Origin: Cheiracanthium punctorium
Lineage: Eukaryota > Arthropoda > Arachnida > Araneae > Cheiracanthiidae
Assembly: GCA_038373885.1 (NCBI GenBank)
Contig: JAWZYV010015855.1
Location: 27,881-91,880 of the forward strand
DNA length: 64,000 nucleotides
Direction: 5' to 3'
Each line of letters opens with the position of its first letter. The stretch's first letter is position 1. Below are positions 46,950-61,136 of the stretch, piece after piece. The notes under the pieces are model-generated. The model did not search any database. It had not been told where the DNA came from and worked only from the letters and a program-made list of their open reading frames with translations. The position numbers and the translations under genes were made by a program.

Positions 46950-47054
46950 AATTTCCTAAAACTATGATGGAGAAGTCAGGCCTTGACAACCCACCAGGCT
47001 GTGACGAGAACATGATTGCCACGCAGGAATGTTCTGAAGAGGAGATAAGAGCAG
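46950..47054 (+). CDS. IRF-like gene array exon 1, block 2
   Basis: 105 nt, phase 1-1, GC donor. The coding sequence is identical to 19395-19499, including the double ATG. Confidence 0.65.
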
Positions 47055-47542
47055 GCAAGTGATTACATCTATAAATGCATTTATACTTCACAAATAAACC
47101 TTTTATTAGTGTTATTGTTAGTGATTGTATTATTTACACATATGTACAACACCCTTATTCCCAGCAATAGGAATGAGGGTGATACAGATAAATTCGAGTA
47201 AAAATGCGGTTGTGGTTCTTTATAATAAATTTTTAATAGAACTAGAGACGAATGCGAGACGAGACGATGCGAGATTTACAGTCGTTATTCTAGACGAACT
47301 GCTCTATTTCTCGTCTCGTAGACATCTGTATGCACAAAATAAATGTTGTCTTTGATAAGTATCCCTTATAATCGTGTGTTGTACTATTTTAGTACTGTGT
47401 GTACTATGTACAATAATTTCAATATCTGAACCCCAATTTTTTTTTTTTTGATCATCTTATTAAATATGTATGTTTTGTAGCATCGGTTTTATGTTCTTTT
47501 TTATATGTTCGCGTGTATAAGAGAATTTTTTTTTCTTTGTAG

Positions 47543-47647
47543 AGTTTCCTAAAACTATGTTGGAGAAGTCAGAGCTTGACGACCCGCCAGACTCTGACGA
47601 GAACATGATTGCCACGGAGGAATGTTCTCACAAGGAGATAAGAACAG
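47543..47647 (+). CDS. IRF-like gene array exon 2, block 2
   Basis: Counterpart of 19988-20092 with one residue change (DSDEN for DSEEN). The splice sites are the same. Confidence 0.65.
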
Positions 47648-47714
47648 GCAAGTGATAACATCTATAAATGCATTTATACATCATTAATAAACCTTTTATT
47701 AGTGTTATTGTTAG

Positions 47715-48033
47715 GAGGCGCGAATCCAAGGGGGGCGGTGGGGGTGATCGCCCCCTCCTAGGCGGTTGTCCAAAACTCTATTATAATCTGTTAAAATATA
47801 TTATGAAAGTATAATGAAAATTAAGTAGCCTTTTTCTTAGGGGTGTATGACGGGTACTACTCGCTGCACTTTTTAATCATAGTTCATATATAGATTTTAA
47901 TAATAATATAATCAATTACATTAATTGTTATAATTAATTATATTCTTTAATTATAAAAGGATTTAGCGCATTCTACCCCCTGTTTCAGGTACAAAATCGC
48001 CCCCTCCTTGAAAAATTTCTGGATCCGCCCCTG
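47715..48033. mobile_element. hAT-type MITE in array unit 2, block 2
   Basis: Counterpart of 20160-20479, one base shorter, with the same attgttag/attgctag flanks. Confidence 0.8.
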
Positions 48034-49924
48034 ATTGCTAGTGATTGTATTATTTACACGTATGTACAACACTCTTATTCCACCAATAGGAATGAGGGTG
48101 ATACAGAAAAATTTGATTAAAAATGGGGTTGTGGTTCTTTATAATTAATTTTTAATAGAACTAGAGAAGAATGCGAGACGAGGCGATGCAAATATTTTCA
48201 GTCGTTATTCTAGGCGAACTGCTCTATTTCTCGTCTCGTAGACATCTGCGCCAGACAGCACAGCAATCTTGCAGCAAGCTTGATTTATCAAGTCAATAAA
48301 CAGGAATTAAGCTTGAAAATTTGTTATTAAGACCTTCTATTTGGTGCAATTTATTATTAATTGCAATGTTCCCACACTTAATCTTGCACATTGTTTTAAA
48401 ATAAGTCAAATATACCTGGAACTATATTTCTGTCCTATTTTCAACTAATCTTAGAAATCACCACGAGATGGCGCATCGATAATCTCATTATTTTTTTTTT
48501 AATGCTGCTAACTAATAATATACTTCTTTTTATTTCATATTATGTCAAAAAAGCATTAATATGCCAATAAATACAGTTCGTATTTTCATTTCGGTTTTAT
48601 TTCATCACCAATAAATGGCCATTGTAACCTTCCGCTGTTTGTTTACATTTCGACCGGCGGTTGAGCAGACGAACGTAAACAGACATCTTACGAAGTCCTA
48701 CATCCTACGTTTTAATTTTGAAATTTTCCATTTTTTTTTTTTTTTTAGAATATTGATCTTGAAATATACATATTAATATTTTTATATTTTCACTAGTATA
48801 AATTTTTTTAGGAAGTTGAAAAAATTAATAATATTTAATTTACTTACAAAAATATTACTAGATTTATTAAGGATTCATATCTGAATCTAAGTGACAAATA
48901 TTTTGATTAGTACTAGTTGCCCAACAGGGATTCTACGGCATACCGAATTTTTAATTAGTATTTTTTTTATTTTACACGCACTTCTTCATTTTTCATATTT
49001 ATTTGCATTAAAAAAATAAAAAGAAACTTTTCTAAAGATTTTTAAACTATGAATTAAATTCAAACACCTAAAAATAAATTTTACACTCTAGGTAGAGTTT
49101 TTTTTTTTTCAAATAATTGTTGCACATAATGTTTTAGTTACTTATAAAATTCATATGCTGTATTTATATATTTTTCTTTATTAAATCATATTCGTCCTGT
49201 CTTGTTGGAAGTACTCCACCACAAGTTCAGTATAGGCACATGGTGTGTACATAAAAAAAAAAAAAACTATTTTTTTTCCCCACAACTTTGCTTCTACAAA
49301 AATATATATAATGTACACTTTCAACCAGCTATTTTCTTCATTTAAATTAATCTTCATAGCATTTATTTTCAATAGAAAATGACAGAAGGTAAACACCTGA
49401 CAGTGTTTCATTTTACCCCACATATCAGGAAAACAATAACACTCTAGGAACAAATAATATGGGACAGAAAGCAAATTTCAGCAAATGTGTTTTATTTACA
49501 TTAATAACGAACACCAATGTCAGAGAAATATGAAATGTAAATTGGAAAAAGTAATTTAAATAAAAAAATACTACTACATAAGCAATACTAGCTACAAGTT
49601 GTCATAAATCAATAAAAATACTACACTAGGGGCATACCTAAAAGTATAATAGTACTTTTTTTTTTCTATTTCTAATGGCACAGATAAAAAGACAAATACA
49701 GCAAAGAATAGATATGAAAAAATACAGAGAACAGCTGTATCAAATAGTCTATGTATCCAGAAGACCCCCTAGCCTCCCATATATGTCCACAAGAGAACGT
49801 TTGGATAAAGCTTGGCAGTGAGCGAGGTGGTAACCCGTCCAAGATCAGAGACTGCAGACATAGCACTTTAAAGGACATATTTTTTCAATTAAAATGCTAT
49901 ACGAAAAAGTATTACTTACATTAG

Positions 49925-50306
49925 GGAATGCAATCCCGCTTTTGCGGGATTACAATATCATGGCTATAATTTTCATATTTATATGTAAGGTATTGTTTTA
50001 GTTATGAATTAAGATAAAGTATTAAACCTGACTGTGCTTATAAACTTACTTTTTCCCACTTTTCTCTATTAAAATTAAGTTTTATTTGAATGAAATGTCA
50101 ATCCCGCGGGATCCCGCAATCTCGTGCGGGATTGACATTTCATTCAAATAAAAATTAATTTTAATAGAGAAAAGTACGAAAAAGTAAGTTTATAAGCACT
50201 ATCAGGATTAATACTTTATCTTAATTCATAATTAAAACAATACCTTACATAAATATGAAACTTATAGCCATGACATTCTAATCCCGCAAAAGAGGGATTG
50301 CATTCC
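49925..50306. mobile_element. Foldback element nested in transposon copy C
   Basis: Counterpart of 22368-22749, the same length and tips. Confidence 0.75.
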
Positions 50307-50384
50307 GTAACTTACATTAATTTATTCTGAACATTCGCTTAAATCATCAATACAATCTAAAACGCATCTTTCATTGTTAGAGTT

Positions 50385-50907
50385 TTAACAGTTACTCTCA
50401 TAAGAGCAAAACTCTGAACATGCTGAATTATTCAACTTGCAAGTACATTTCTTTGACATACATGCAGTTTTAAGGCATACACATGAGATGTGTTTCAGTA
50501 AGAAATCTGCTGCAATAGGCAAGTTACCCCACTGAACAGAAATGCAGTCATTTATAATCCATCCATGTTCAGGTGGGCTTGGAGCATTAATACAATTTTC
50601 CAAACACCTACGATAAATATTACATTGATAATTACATCGTTTCAGCCCATTTTCCGAAGTTCTAATCGTCCTTGAAACCTTTTAAAGCGTTTAAATGCTC
50701 AAACATTTCTTTTTCTTTGCCATCAAGAAACAACCCCCACTGTCTTAATTTTTCAAAGCTTTTGTCCGATAAAAGAATTAGATCATCATTTATATCTTCG
50801 AAAAGATGAATGCAGCAAAATGGGGCGGCAGTAGCACCCATTTCAACGAGCGTTACTATTACGGTGAACGTTACTAAGAACGATAGGATGTCAACAAACG
50901 AATGCAC
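50385..50907 (-). pseudogene. Cys-rich protein remnant in transposon copy C
   Basis: Counterpart of 22828-23350 with the same two minus-strand segments (50907-50662 and 50603-50385). Confidence 0.5.
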
Positions 50908-51347
50908 ACAAACAAAAGTCGGAGTGATACGCAGAAAGAAATGCGGTATAAATAAAATAAAGATGTGTAATTTTACTATATTTACCTAGTATTAATTATT
51001 TTAATGACATGAAATGAATTAAAAACTAGCATTTTGAGTTTACAATGTTATTTATTTAATTTAGTAAAAAAATTTGCACACGCCATCTGGTGGCTATTCC
51101 ATGTATGGCTGCAAACAAGACAAAAATATAGTTCGCGATAGAGTTGTTATTTTATATAAAACGTGCACCTTTAAGCGTGGGAACATTAAGATTTAAGATA
51201 AAATTTAACATTTAGAATAGTTTAATCATGCGTTTGCGTAGTCCCAAAGCATGGTAAACGAACTTGAAGAATATTAATGTTCGTCCCATAGTCTATTTCC
51301 CCTCTATTCTGAAATTTCAAGTTATTTTAATCTGTTTCCATGAAACG

Positions 51348-51425
51348 TCCGTGGCCGGGACAGAACTCGCGAATTAAGGGTTGGGAAGCCAGCGTGCTAA
51401 CCGTTCAGCCAATCTACCTCGCGCC
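51348..51425 (-). repeat. tRNA-derived SINE head, block 2
   Basis: Counterpart of 23791-23868, with the same A-box and degenerate B-box. Confidence 0.5.
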
Positions 51426-52202
51426 GACATGACTAAAGTTTGAAGTGACTGTTATCTTTGTCACGCCGTTTTCTGGCGAGATCGATGAGCGGCCGATGCT
51501 GATCTGTTTCTTTTATTTTCCATGGGATGAATCAAAATTAAAATAATGTTTTGTGTGATTTATAAACTCTACTAATAGGGAAATAAGCATAATATAATCT
51601 TTAAAGCAGCATACGTTTTAAAACTTTCAATATCGCGACACTCATGTTGGGCAATACTGGCCAAAATCGAGACAAACGACTGATTTTGAAATCAATTTCG
51701 TAGTTTAATTGTATTTTATTTTGAAGAATTTCCATATTTGGAAATATAGAATCTTTTTTTTAAATTCTATGGTCAAGTACATTTATGACTGATGATAAAT
51801 TATTTGTTATGTGGATGTGGCTTTCCAAATCAAGCAGTAATCAAGTTGTATTCAAGCCTGACAGTTCAAATGACTTCTCCAAGCTTGCTGCAAGCTTAAA
51901 ATGAATTGAACTGTCGCGCTTGTATTAATACGTCAAATTCAAAGAAATGTCAAGCTTGATTTAAGCTTATGTGCTGTCTGGGGCACAAAATAAATGTTGT
52001 CTTTGATATATGTATCCCTTATAATCGTGGGTTGTACTATTTTAGTACTGTGTGTACTATGTACAGTAATTTCAACAATTAACCCCAAATTTTTATTTTT
52101 TTTCTCTTGGTCATATTAAGTTTATGTGTTTTGTAGTATCTGTTGTATGTTCTTTTATAAATGTTCGCATTTATTACAGAGATATTTCTTTTTTCTTTGT
52201 AG

Positions 52203-52307
52203 AATTTCCTAAAACTATGTTGGAGAAGTCAGGGCTTGACGACTGGCCAGACTCTGACGAGAACATGATTGCCACGGAGGAATGTTCTGACAAGGAGATA
52301 AGAACAG
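52203..52307 (+). CDS. IRF-like gene array exon 3, block 2
   Basis: The coding sequence is identical to 24646-24750, with the unique Trp, the TTTGTAG acceptor and the GC donor. Confidence 0.65.
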
Positions 52308-52374
52308 GCAAGTGATTACATCTATAAATGCATTTATAAATCATTAATAAACCTTTTATTAGTATTATTGTTAG

Positions 52375-52679
52375 CAGGCACGGATCCAAGGGGAGGGCGG
52401 TGGGAGCAGAGTCAAAAACTCTGTTATAATCTGTTAAAATGTATTATGAAAGGAAAATGAAAATTAAGTAGCCTTTTTCTAAAGAGTTTATGGCGGGTAC
52501 TACTCCCTGTCCTTTTTAATCATAGTTTGCATACACAGATTTTAATAATAATATAATCAATTACATTAATTGTTATAATTAATTATATTCATTAATTATA
52601 AAATGATTTTGCGCATTCTACCGCCCTGTTTCAGGTAGAAAATCGCCCCCTCCTTGAAAAATTTCTGGATCCGCCCCTG
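52375..52679. mobile_element. hAT-type MITE in array unit 3, block 2
   Basis: Counterpart of 24828-25122, with ends CAGGCACGGATCC and GGATCCGCCCCTG and the same flanks. Confidence 0.8.
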
Positions 52680-53073
52680 ATTGCTAGTGATTGTATTATT
52701 TACTCATATGTACAACACCCTTATTCCCACCAATTGGAATGAGGGTGATACAGAGAAATTCAACTAAAAATGGGGTTGTGGTTCTTTATAATTAATTTTT
52801 AATAGAACTAGAGAAGAATGCGAGACGAGACGATGCAAATATTTACAGTCGTTATTCTAGACGAACTGCTCTATTTCTCGTCTCGGAGACATCTGTATGC
52901 ACAAAATAAATGTTATCTTTCATAAGTATCCCTATGTACAGTAATTTCAAAATCTTAACCCCAATTTTTTTTTTTTTTTTGTCTTATTAAGTATATGTGT
53001 TTTGTAGTATCTATTGTATGTTCCTTTATAAATATTTTCGTGTATTACAGAAATATTTCTTTTTTCTTTGTAG

Positions 53074-53178
53074 AATTTCCTAAAACTATGTTGGAGAAGT
53101 CAGGGCTTGACGACCCGCCAGACTCTGACCAGACCATGATTGCCACGCCGGAATGTTCTGACGAGGAGATAAGAACTG
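53074..53178 (+). CDS. IRF-like gene array exon 4, block 2
   Basis: Counterpart of 25526-25630 with one silent change. Its downstream flank mixes features of block 1 units 4 ('cacctatgtac', 'ttagataagt') and 5 ('ttaaaagaact', 'catctgaaaccc'), as expected after recombination that removed exon 5. Confidence 0.65.
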
Positions 53179-53587
53179 GCAAGTGATTTCATCTAATATA
53201 AATGCATTTATACTTCATTAATAAGCCTTTTATTAGAGTTATTGTTAGTGATCGTATTATTTGCACCTATGTACAACACCCTTATTTCATCCAATAGGAA
53301 TGAGGGTGATACAGATAAATTCGAGTAAAAATGGGGTTGTGGTTCTTTATAATTAATTTTTAAAAGAACTAGAGAAGAATACGAGACGAGACGATGCAAG
53401 ATTTACAGTCGTTATTCTAGACGAACTGCTCTATTTCTCGTCTCGTAGACATCTGTATGCATAAAATAAATGTTGTCTTAGATAAGTATCCCTTATAATC
53501 GTGTGTTGTACTATTCTAGTACTGTGTGTACTATGTACAGTAATTTCAACATCTGAAACCCAATTTTTTTTTTTTTCTTTTCTTTTC

Positions 53588-53624
<37 letters not shown>

Positions 53625-53722
53625 TGTTGGTCTTATTAAGTATGTGTGTTTTGTTGTATCTGTTTTATGTTCTTTTATATATGTTCGCGTGTATTACAGA
53701 AATCTTTCTTTTTCCTTTGTAG

Positions 53723-53827
53723 AATTTCCTAAAACTATGTTGGAGAACTCAGGGCTTGACGACCCGCCAGGTTGTGACGAGAACATGATTGCCACGCAGG
53801 AATGTTCTGACAAGGAGATAGGAGCGG
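53723..53827 (+). CDS. IRF-like gene array exon 6 equivalent, block 2
   Basis: Counterpart of 26801-26905 with two residue changes (Asn for Lys in MLExSG; Leu for Phe in SGxDD). The Leu agrees with the other array exons. GC donor and phases are kept. Confidence 0.65.
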
Positions 53828-56301
53828 GCAAGTGATTACATCTATAATTGCATTTATACTTCATTAATAAACCTTTTATTAGAGTTATTGTTACGCAGGC
53901 GATCATCCAAGGGGAGGGCGGTGGGGGTGCAGACATCTGTATGCACAAAATATAGGTTGGCTTTGATAAGTATCCCTTATAATCGTGTGTTGTACTATTT
54001 TTCTAAAGAGAATTTTGATACATTTAAACTCAGCCTGATTTTTAGTAATTTACTGTTATCTTCAATTTTTTCCTGATGATTAAAATATTTGATGATGAAT
54101 TATTTTTTGAAGGAACATGAAATAGTATAATCTGATGGAAAACAACTTTTTTTATGTTAAAATTTATTAAATTATTATAAATTATTTTAAAACTTGTTTC
54201 ATAACTTAAGTAGTAAATTACTCGATGCATTTCATGACACTTGGTTTAACCCATTATCGCCCGACTTTTTCCAGCACACTTTCTAATTTATGTTGATGCT
54301 AGCACTGATAAATAAATTTCCCACATTTGTGGGAAATGAAGAATGTATTTCTTTTTATTAAACTAGTAATAAAAAAATCATGAATAATTAATATTTTACT
54401 TTGTTATCACTGAGTACCTTATGGAAATGAGATTTGTATTCGAGAAATGGAAATAGGAAAAATAGTGAATGCTTAAATACTTTTGCGACTTACGGTTTTT
54501 GTGACAGTCTAAAATAGATTGCTGAGTGTTAGTGGATGAAATAAAGAAAAATGCTAACTTAAGGGCTGTTTTAGAATACATTTTTGCACGTTAATTATGC
54601 GATACTACATTACTAGATCATAGATGCAAAAGCATAGATTTTATCGTCACTTAAAACTCAAACCATTAAAAAAAAATCTTCGATTTTCATTCGAGCGGCC
54701 AGAAATTAATGTACTGGAATACAAAACTTTAATCAAAAAACCACCAGTCTAACAGTAGATTCCACAATTTGCATATTACCGAGTGTTGATTTCAAATACA
54801 AAAATTAAACACGAACATCTAATTTATGCAACCATATACGATGATAAAGCAAGGAAACCTCTAAAGCAATTGCATGCATTCGATACTGCAAAGATAAACA
54901 ATAAACGAACATATAGTTATCCTCTGAAAATGTTAAATTTTTTACTTTGAAAGATAGAAAACATTAAAACATAAAAATACATGTAAACAGTTCTCTTTTA
55001 TTTGTTTGTATGTTCCGATCAGTTTTTGTTTGTTTGTTTAATGGGAAAGCAGATTAGACTAAATAATCTTGAAAGTATTTTTTAAATTTTACTATAACGC
55101 TGGTTTTTTTTTTACTTTAATAAAATTTCACATGTTTATTATACCGCTCAAATTTGTAGGTAAATTTTTTTTAAAAAGGCAGTACTTTCTTGGGGAGAGT
55201 AAATTTAAATGAATTAGATTTTGAATCTTACTCTGAGATCAAAATGTAAAGTTGTCATTATAAAATAGATTTCACTTGCTTCAACATCTTAATTCTGGTG
55301 ATCCGATTTTAACTAAATTGCTTCGAGAGCTAGTGTAAAACTCATCAGTTATTTTGTAACATCTTCAACATTTTAGTACGTGCATATTGATTATGCAAAG
55401 CTAAAAAAGAGCTATATGCCTAGGGCGGTTGTCTTGAGAGAAGGACTTTTCAAAAGTTTATAACATGCATTCACGTTACAGCTGGAGGAAACAGCCCAAA
55501 ACTCTAGACCGGGAGATCGGCAGACGTGCGGATGGCCAGAGCACAGGACATTCACACTGCAACTCCCTACCAATGCTCCCTACCACAGTTGGTGGGCTAA
55601 GTTTAGTGCTGTATGCCCCATTGAACAGTATTTGGATAAACTTTACCACCTACATTTCGAGTGGCGGGTAATAAAATGTCTTTCAGGGGTTCCGGGACGT
55701 AAATCGAACATCAGTTCAGAACTGCATGAAATATATATTTATGATCAGATATGTTTCCCAAGTTGGGTGGTGGTGGGATACGCGCTTGTCCCTTTTTTCA
55801 TAATATAATATAGTATTCATTTATTTTATTGGTATATACCAATAAAATACATGGAACTCAATCTATCGTGGAACTCAATATACATGGAACTCAATCTATC
55901 GGTTCAAGAAGCAAAATTGAATTTAAAAAAAATTACCTTGTCATGTCACAAAAATACCTGGCTACTGCTACGTGGATTTTTAAAAAATGTAATAAACTTT
56001 AATACAAACAAACACATCATTAACAAACTCTTTTGAAAAGGGAAAAAAAGTTTGGTTTCCAAAGCGTGAAATTTCATTTAGTTCCGAAGGTATTCACTGC
56101 ACGCTAGAAAAACAAGAAAAGTTTCATGTATTATTATTCATATTTGTGTTATCTCCTTTTCACTGTTTTTGCCCGGTTTCGTTGTTTCTAGAAGTTTCCT
56201 ACTGTTAAAATGTTTGTTAATGTTAAAATGCAATGGTTTGAACAAAGTCTGCATAAAAGCCTTTGAATATTTATTTTAATTTTATATATATTTTTTTATA
56301 G
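53828..56301 (+). other. Intron between array and linker exon, block 2
   Basis: Counterpart of 26906-29382. It contains the GC-richer island (about 55458-55708) and the 28-bp palindrome (55822-55849). Confidence 0.5.
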
Positions 56302-56343
56302 GAAAATCTAAGAGAGAAATGTGGACAAGAAAAAGAAAAAATG
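56302..56343 (+). CDS. IRF-like gene linker exon, block 2
   Basis: Identical to 29383-29424: 42 nt, phase 1-1, KSKREMWTRKRKN, with TATAG acceptor and GTAAGT donor. Confidence 0.65.
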
Positions 56344-58384
56344 GTAAGTAAATTCTTCATTAACATGATTATTAATAAGTTGAGTGGAATTTTTCTTCTT
56401 CCGTATTCATCTTTATCTTTTATCCTATTCATCTGTATGTTTCCAACTTCCGTTTTTTACAAGAACTAGCATATGTATACGTGCAGAAAGTTACAAAGCA
56501 TTACACTTGATTAGAATACACGATTTTTGAAAAAAAATTACTTTCCCTTAAATTTTAGTGAATATTAGACCAAAAGAATCATATTTTTTATTATAAATTT
56601 GGCATTATAAGTAGATGCAAGACTACACCCTTTTTCCCGATCAATAAATTAAAAAAAATACACTTAATTTAGAAGAGGAATACTTCAAAATTGGAGTCAC
56701 ACCGGCGGGAAAAAGAGAGAAACGGAAGCACTTTTATTGAGCAGAAAATTTTTCTGGGAGATATTAAAACTGAATTCAGAATATTTGATTTCCAATGTTT
56801 CCATTGAAAAATAATAGTTTCCAATTTTTACACTGAAAAATGATAGGCAGTTCTTTCTGCTCTCAACGCAAATCAGTGGTCTGACTCACTGATGTTATAC
56901 TAACTAACTACTATTATAAATGCGAGAGGTAGTTTGTGTGTTTCTTTGTTACGCTTTCACTCCTAAACCGCTGGATCGATTATGATGAAATTTGGTATAG
57001 ACATAGATGGGACCCTGGAGACGACTCCAGGCTACTTAGAATATTAGGTTTTTAATTACTTTTTTAATTATTAATTAAAATCCGTTTTTACATTGCCATG
57101 CTTGGCCAGTTTCGCTCGTATAAAATGATTCTTGTTTTGAGCTAACAGAAATGCTATTACTTCAGTGACGAATCGCGTGCATTTGAAAACCATGAAATGG
57201 CATGGAAATGACGTTTTTATCTTACTTCACTAAGGACCAAAACCCCTTGACTCGCTACGTTCGCATTTCGTATAAGGCATTCGGCACCTAATAAGGCTTA
57301 TTCGTAAAAAAAGCATAATTGACAAAACCCAAAGATTGGATCTGATAGAATGTTACCGGGCTACACATTCCTTGGTTCTTACATGTTCCTTAGAAGAACT
57401 TCACACTATGTTTAATTGTGTAAAACCTATGGAACACCTTGCGTCTTTGCCATCCATGGCGATTTTTCATAACTTGGCCACTTCCGTGTACGTATACTTA
57501 ATACTTATTTCTAAGAAAGCAGTGATTCATATATAAATATATTTAATAAAAACTACGGTACAGCTATTATATCTTGCTTCTAAAGGCGACTTTTCATTAT
57601 TTGACGATTTACACATGGCCAGAACCGATAATTACTGCTCATGTAAGATTACCGGGAAAACCGTAATCCATATATACATCTACATAATCCTTTGCAAATT
57701 GGCTTATTTAGCACCGCGAAATATGTCATCGCGCCGCGCGGGCAAATATCCAAGCTGTACTTGCTATGCATAATTAACGCCACCAAATATTTCTACGGGT
57801 GGAAAATACCCAAGCTGAACTTAACCAGCATTACTATAATATGCTTTTGAATTATTTTTCATTTTCAAGCTACTCGGTGCTAATATTTTGAAACGCACGC
57901 AGTACTTTGATTCGCACCACATGAGATAGCTTAATACTTTCATTCCGATATGACATTACATTGTCTGGGCAAGCAGTGCGGCCGCACAGAGAATTTTTTT
58001 TGAGGGGAGGGGGAGGAAGGAAGGTTCGTTTTCTTATAAATAGGTAAATAAATTTAGGAAGTAATTATTGCTAATTTGATCATAATTAACTATTAATGCT
58101 AATTAATTAGTTCATTAAATTGTTTTTTTAGTTTATATAAGTTTTTCTTTTGTTTAAACACGTTATTTATGAATCGATGTAATGTTTTAATGTGTCTGCT
58201 TAGTATTTTGCATTGGTGGATACAGAGGGAGCATGTAGACAAGCTAAAATTACACTGTAAAAGAATGACTTTTTTTGTAAATTAAAATGGACTTTTAAGA
58301 AAAGGGAGACAAAAGAAAAATTGTGCCCCCTCTAGATATTTTTTTTTTTTTTTTTGGATCATCCTCTGCTATTATGGGATTAAC

Positions 58385-58686
58385 CAGGGGTCAATCCGGG
58401 AATTTTTTTCAGGGTCCCATTTTCGTGAAAATTACTTATTTGTGTGAATTTTAATACTTATGTTTGTGAACCTTCTACACTTATTTTTGCGAATGTTCAT
58501 ACCAGTTTTTAATAAAAGTCACTTTTTTTGTAAAAATAATTGATAAAACAGATTAAAATGTAGGATAAAATGCCAACGAAGTACCATTTTAATGAGTTGT
58601 AATTTAGTAAAGGGGTCGTTTTAATCTACTGTAATTTTGTAAAGGGGCTGCTAAACGTACACAATTTTTGTCTGCACCAACCCCTG
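58385..58686. mobile_element. MITE candidate, block 2
   Basis: Counterpart of 31472-31772. Confidence 0.45.
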
Positions 58687-60034
58687 GTTTAACAGTCTGG
58701 AAAGAGACAGACAAAATTTCTTATAAATTAGATATTTTCAACCTTGCCCCTCTCTCTTTTAAAGCAGGAAAAGAAAAACACTTGAGGGCAGGTCGATTTT
58801 CAATTCAACCTTTTCCATCCCGCTTGAGAGTAAGCATTTTTCTTTGAGCACTCCTTTATTTTAAGCTCCAATCTCATAAAGGTAAAAATTGATTCCAATT
58901 AACCTTCTCAGTTATGAATGAAAAAGGTATTAAAAAATACGGGAAAACTGGCCAAATAATTCAAAGTCGACTTTGCAAGAGAGGCAATTGAAATGTTAAT
59001 TGAACCATCTGCGTGCAATGGTAAGGAACACTCAACATTAGGCAATAGATGGAACCAGATATTAAGAAGAGGGGGGGGGTGTCATGTGCAATCCAGCGAG
59101 AGAAAAGGGGAAGGTTAAAGCCGAGAGAATGTTAGTCAGCCCTGATTACGAGGTAGTGGATGCACCTCAATATTTAAGCAAATCAAGCAGTGTGAAGGTA
59201 AATACATTATTATAATAATGGTGCACTGAATAAGAAGCTAATGTGAGACAGTAAAAAAGAAAGACTATGGAAACAAACAAGAAGTAAATTTTTTTACTGA
59301 TGAGTGAAATTTTACTGAGATGAGTCCATAATTTTGAACAATGATTATAAGATTGGAAATTAAGTATGTGTTCTTGTGCAAAAATAATGCCAGTAGTGGT
59401 AAAACAAAACTGAATGTTCCTTGAGTCTTACATGTTGGAGGGTACTGGAGCCCCGTCCTCTTTCGGCTCCCCTGGAAGAGGTGCAGCATCAATGGTTATG
59501 CCGAATCTGTTTCAGTTCGTAAATATGGGCTCTCCTTTCTCCCCTCCCCTTCTTCTAAATCTGGTCATGATATGTTATATGCATGTTCCATATAAGCAAT
59601 TATGAGCTTTGATATCTTGACATGTATATTTCAGTACACTTTCTTTTGAACCTTGGCAAAGCCAACCTCTTTTGCTGCCCCAAGCTTCAACTGCTCTGCA
59701 GATGTCACTTCAATCAGAAGCAGCCCCTCTCAAAAGTTTCTCCGAGTTTCTCAAAAGTTTCTCCGAGCTTCAATAAGTTAAAAATTTCAAGACAATTTCC
59801 TGAATTGGGATTAAGCCAGGAAATGTTTTGTGATATCCGACATTAAAAAAAGGAAGAAGAAACAAAAAGCTTAAATGAATATATATTGCTTTATATGAGT
59901 TACTGGAGTTTTTTAAGGAGGTAGAAATTAACTGTTTAAATTTTGGATTGGACATTTTATCATAATCTTATTGTGAACACTTATGACAAAATTTTTTTGT
60001 TTGTGTAGAATTAAAAACCTTTCACTATGTATAT

Positions 60035-61136
60035 TAGTGGTTCCCAACTGATGGTCCCAGAACAAGTTTTAAGTGGTCCGCGAAGTGAGTGGGTGTTTAA
60101 AAAATAATTGATCTTCACAACTTCATGAGGTAAAAAGTCAAAAAGCGCAAGGCCTGAGTTCTTGGAGGAATTCGGGGCAAGCGCCCAGGTCCCCAACAAA
60201 AAATGGGGTCATATGGGGGTCATAAGTTTGTTTAAAAATTTGTAAATTTTCAAAAAAGTTTTTGAAAGAGGGGGGGGGGGCAATGAAGCTTTTGCCCACA
60301 GCCAGGCACCTAGGTAAATCTGCTCCTGAGAAAGTGTAATTGTTTGCGGTCAGTTTTAGCGAATTAGAAAAAAGTTTCATTATCCTTGCAAAATAAGGAA
60401 GAATCCAAGAGTCCCGCAGCTAGTCAAAGAAGCAAGTGCTAGTAAATCACATTAATGCCAGAAAGGCAGAAGTAGAATGCATATCATTTATATAATTCAT
60501 TCCTTAATTCAGTTTTTTTAAAAATAATCAGGGCTGCCACTGGCAACTAAAAAGCGACTATTTTCAGCAAAAGGTAAAAATCATCAAAAATGTCCGCACT
60601 TTATTTTACAACTTGGGAATTTCAAAAGCTGGCAAGTTGATGTTTTCTTAGTGGTATGTTCTAGCCTGTGCAGATGCAGTTAATGAGTACAGATTTGCAA
60701 GTTGCCCTTTGAAAAAGATACTAATCATGAAGCTAGAATGGTTGGATAATGCTCAAAACTCCCTTATCAGCACTTCCAAATTCCTTATGTCATAAAAACA
60801 TTGTTATATCACATGCTCTTGATAACTAACGGTATTAGCATGCTACTTTTTGGCTACTATTTTTGGATAAAGGATACTATTTTTTATGTATAAGGCTACT
60901 AAAGCAACTATTTTCAACACTAAAAAGTGGTGGCAGCCCTGAATAATGTATACATTTCCATTGTTCAAGAATCTTCTTTGAATTTTTATTTTAGCATTAC
61001 ATTTTTTGTATGCATTTTACATTTTTTTATTCTTTATTACATTTTATCCCCCCTGGAAAGATTTCTTTTTAGTGGTCCGTAAGTAAATTGGGAATGGAAA
61101 AGTGGCCCGCAGGCTCAATTGAGTTGGGAACCACTG
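60035..61136. mobile_element. 1.1 kb non-autonomous hAT-type element, block 2
   Basis: Counterpart of 33121-34219. Here the 8-bp target duplication is perfect: atgtatat at 60027-60034 and 61137-61144. Confidence 0.88.
60529..60941. mobile_element. Nested 413-bp MITE, block 2
   Basis: Counterpart of 33612-34024, with the same ends and aataat flanks. Confidence 0.75.

Larger units (their letters stand above)
48318..51295 (-). mobile_element. 3.1 kb DNA transposon, copy C (reverse orientation)
   Basis: Block 2 counterpart of 20764-23738 and reverse complement of most of 4949-8060. Confidence 0.85.
48251..51981. mobile_element. Composite insertion in array unit 2, block 2
   Basis: Counterpart of 20697-24424, with the same CCAGACAGCACA ends and the same nested elements. 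Confidence 0.7.
46863..54000 (+). repeat. Tandem array of exon-bearing units, block 2 (five units)
   Basis: Same organisation as 19310-27078, with exon starts at 46950, 47543, 52203, 53074 and 53723. The unit equivalent to block 1 exon 5 is missing. The TTTTC microsatellite upstream of the last exon is a more regular run here (about 53577-53612). Confidence 0.9.
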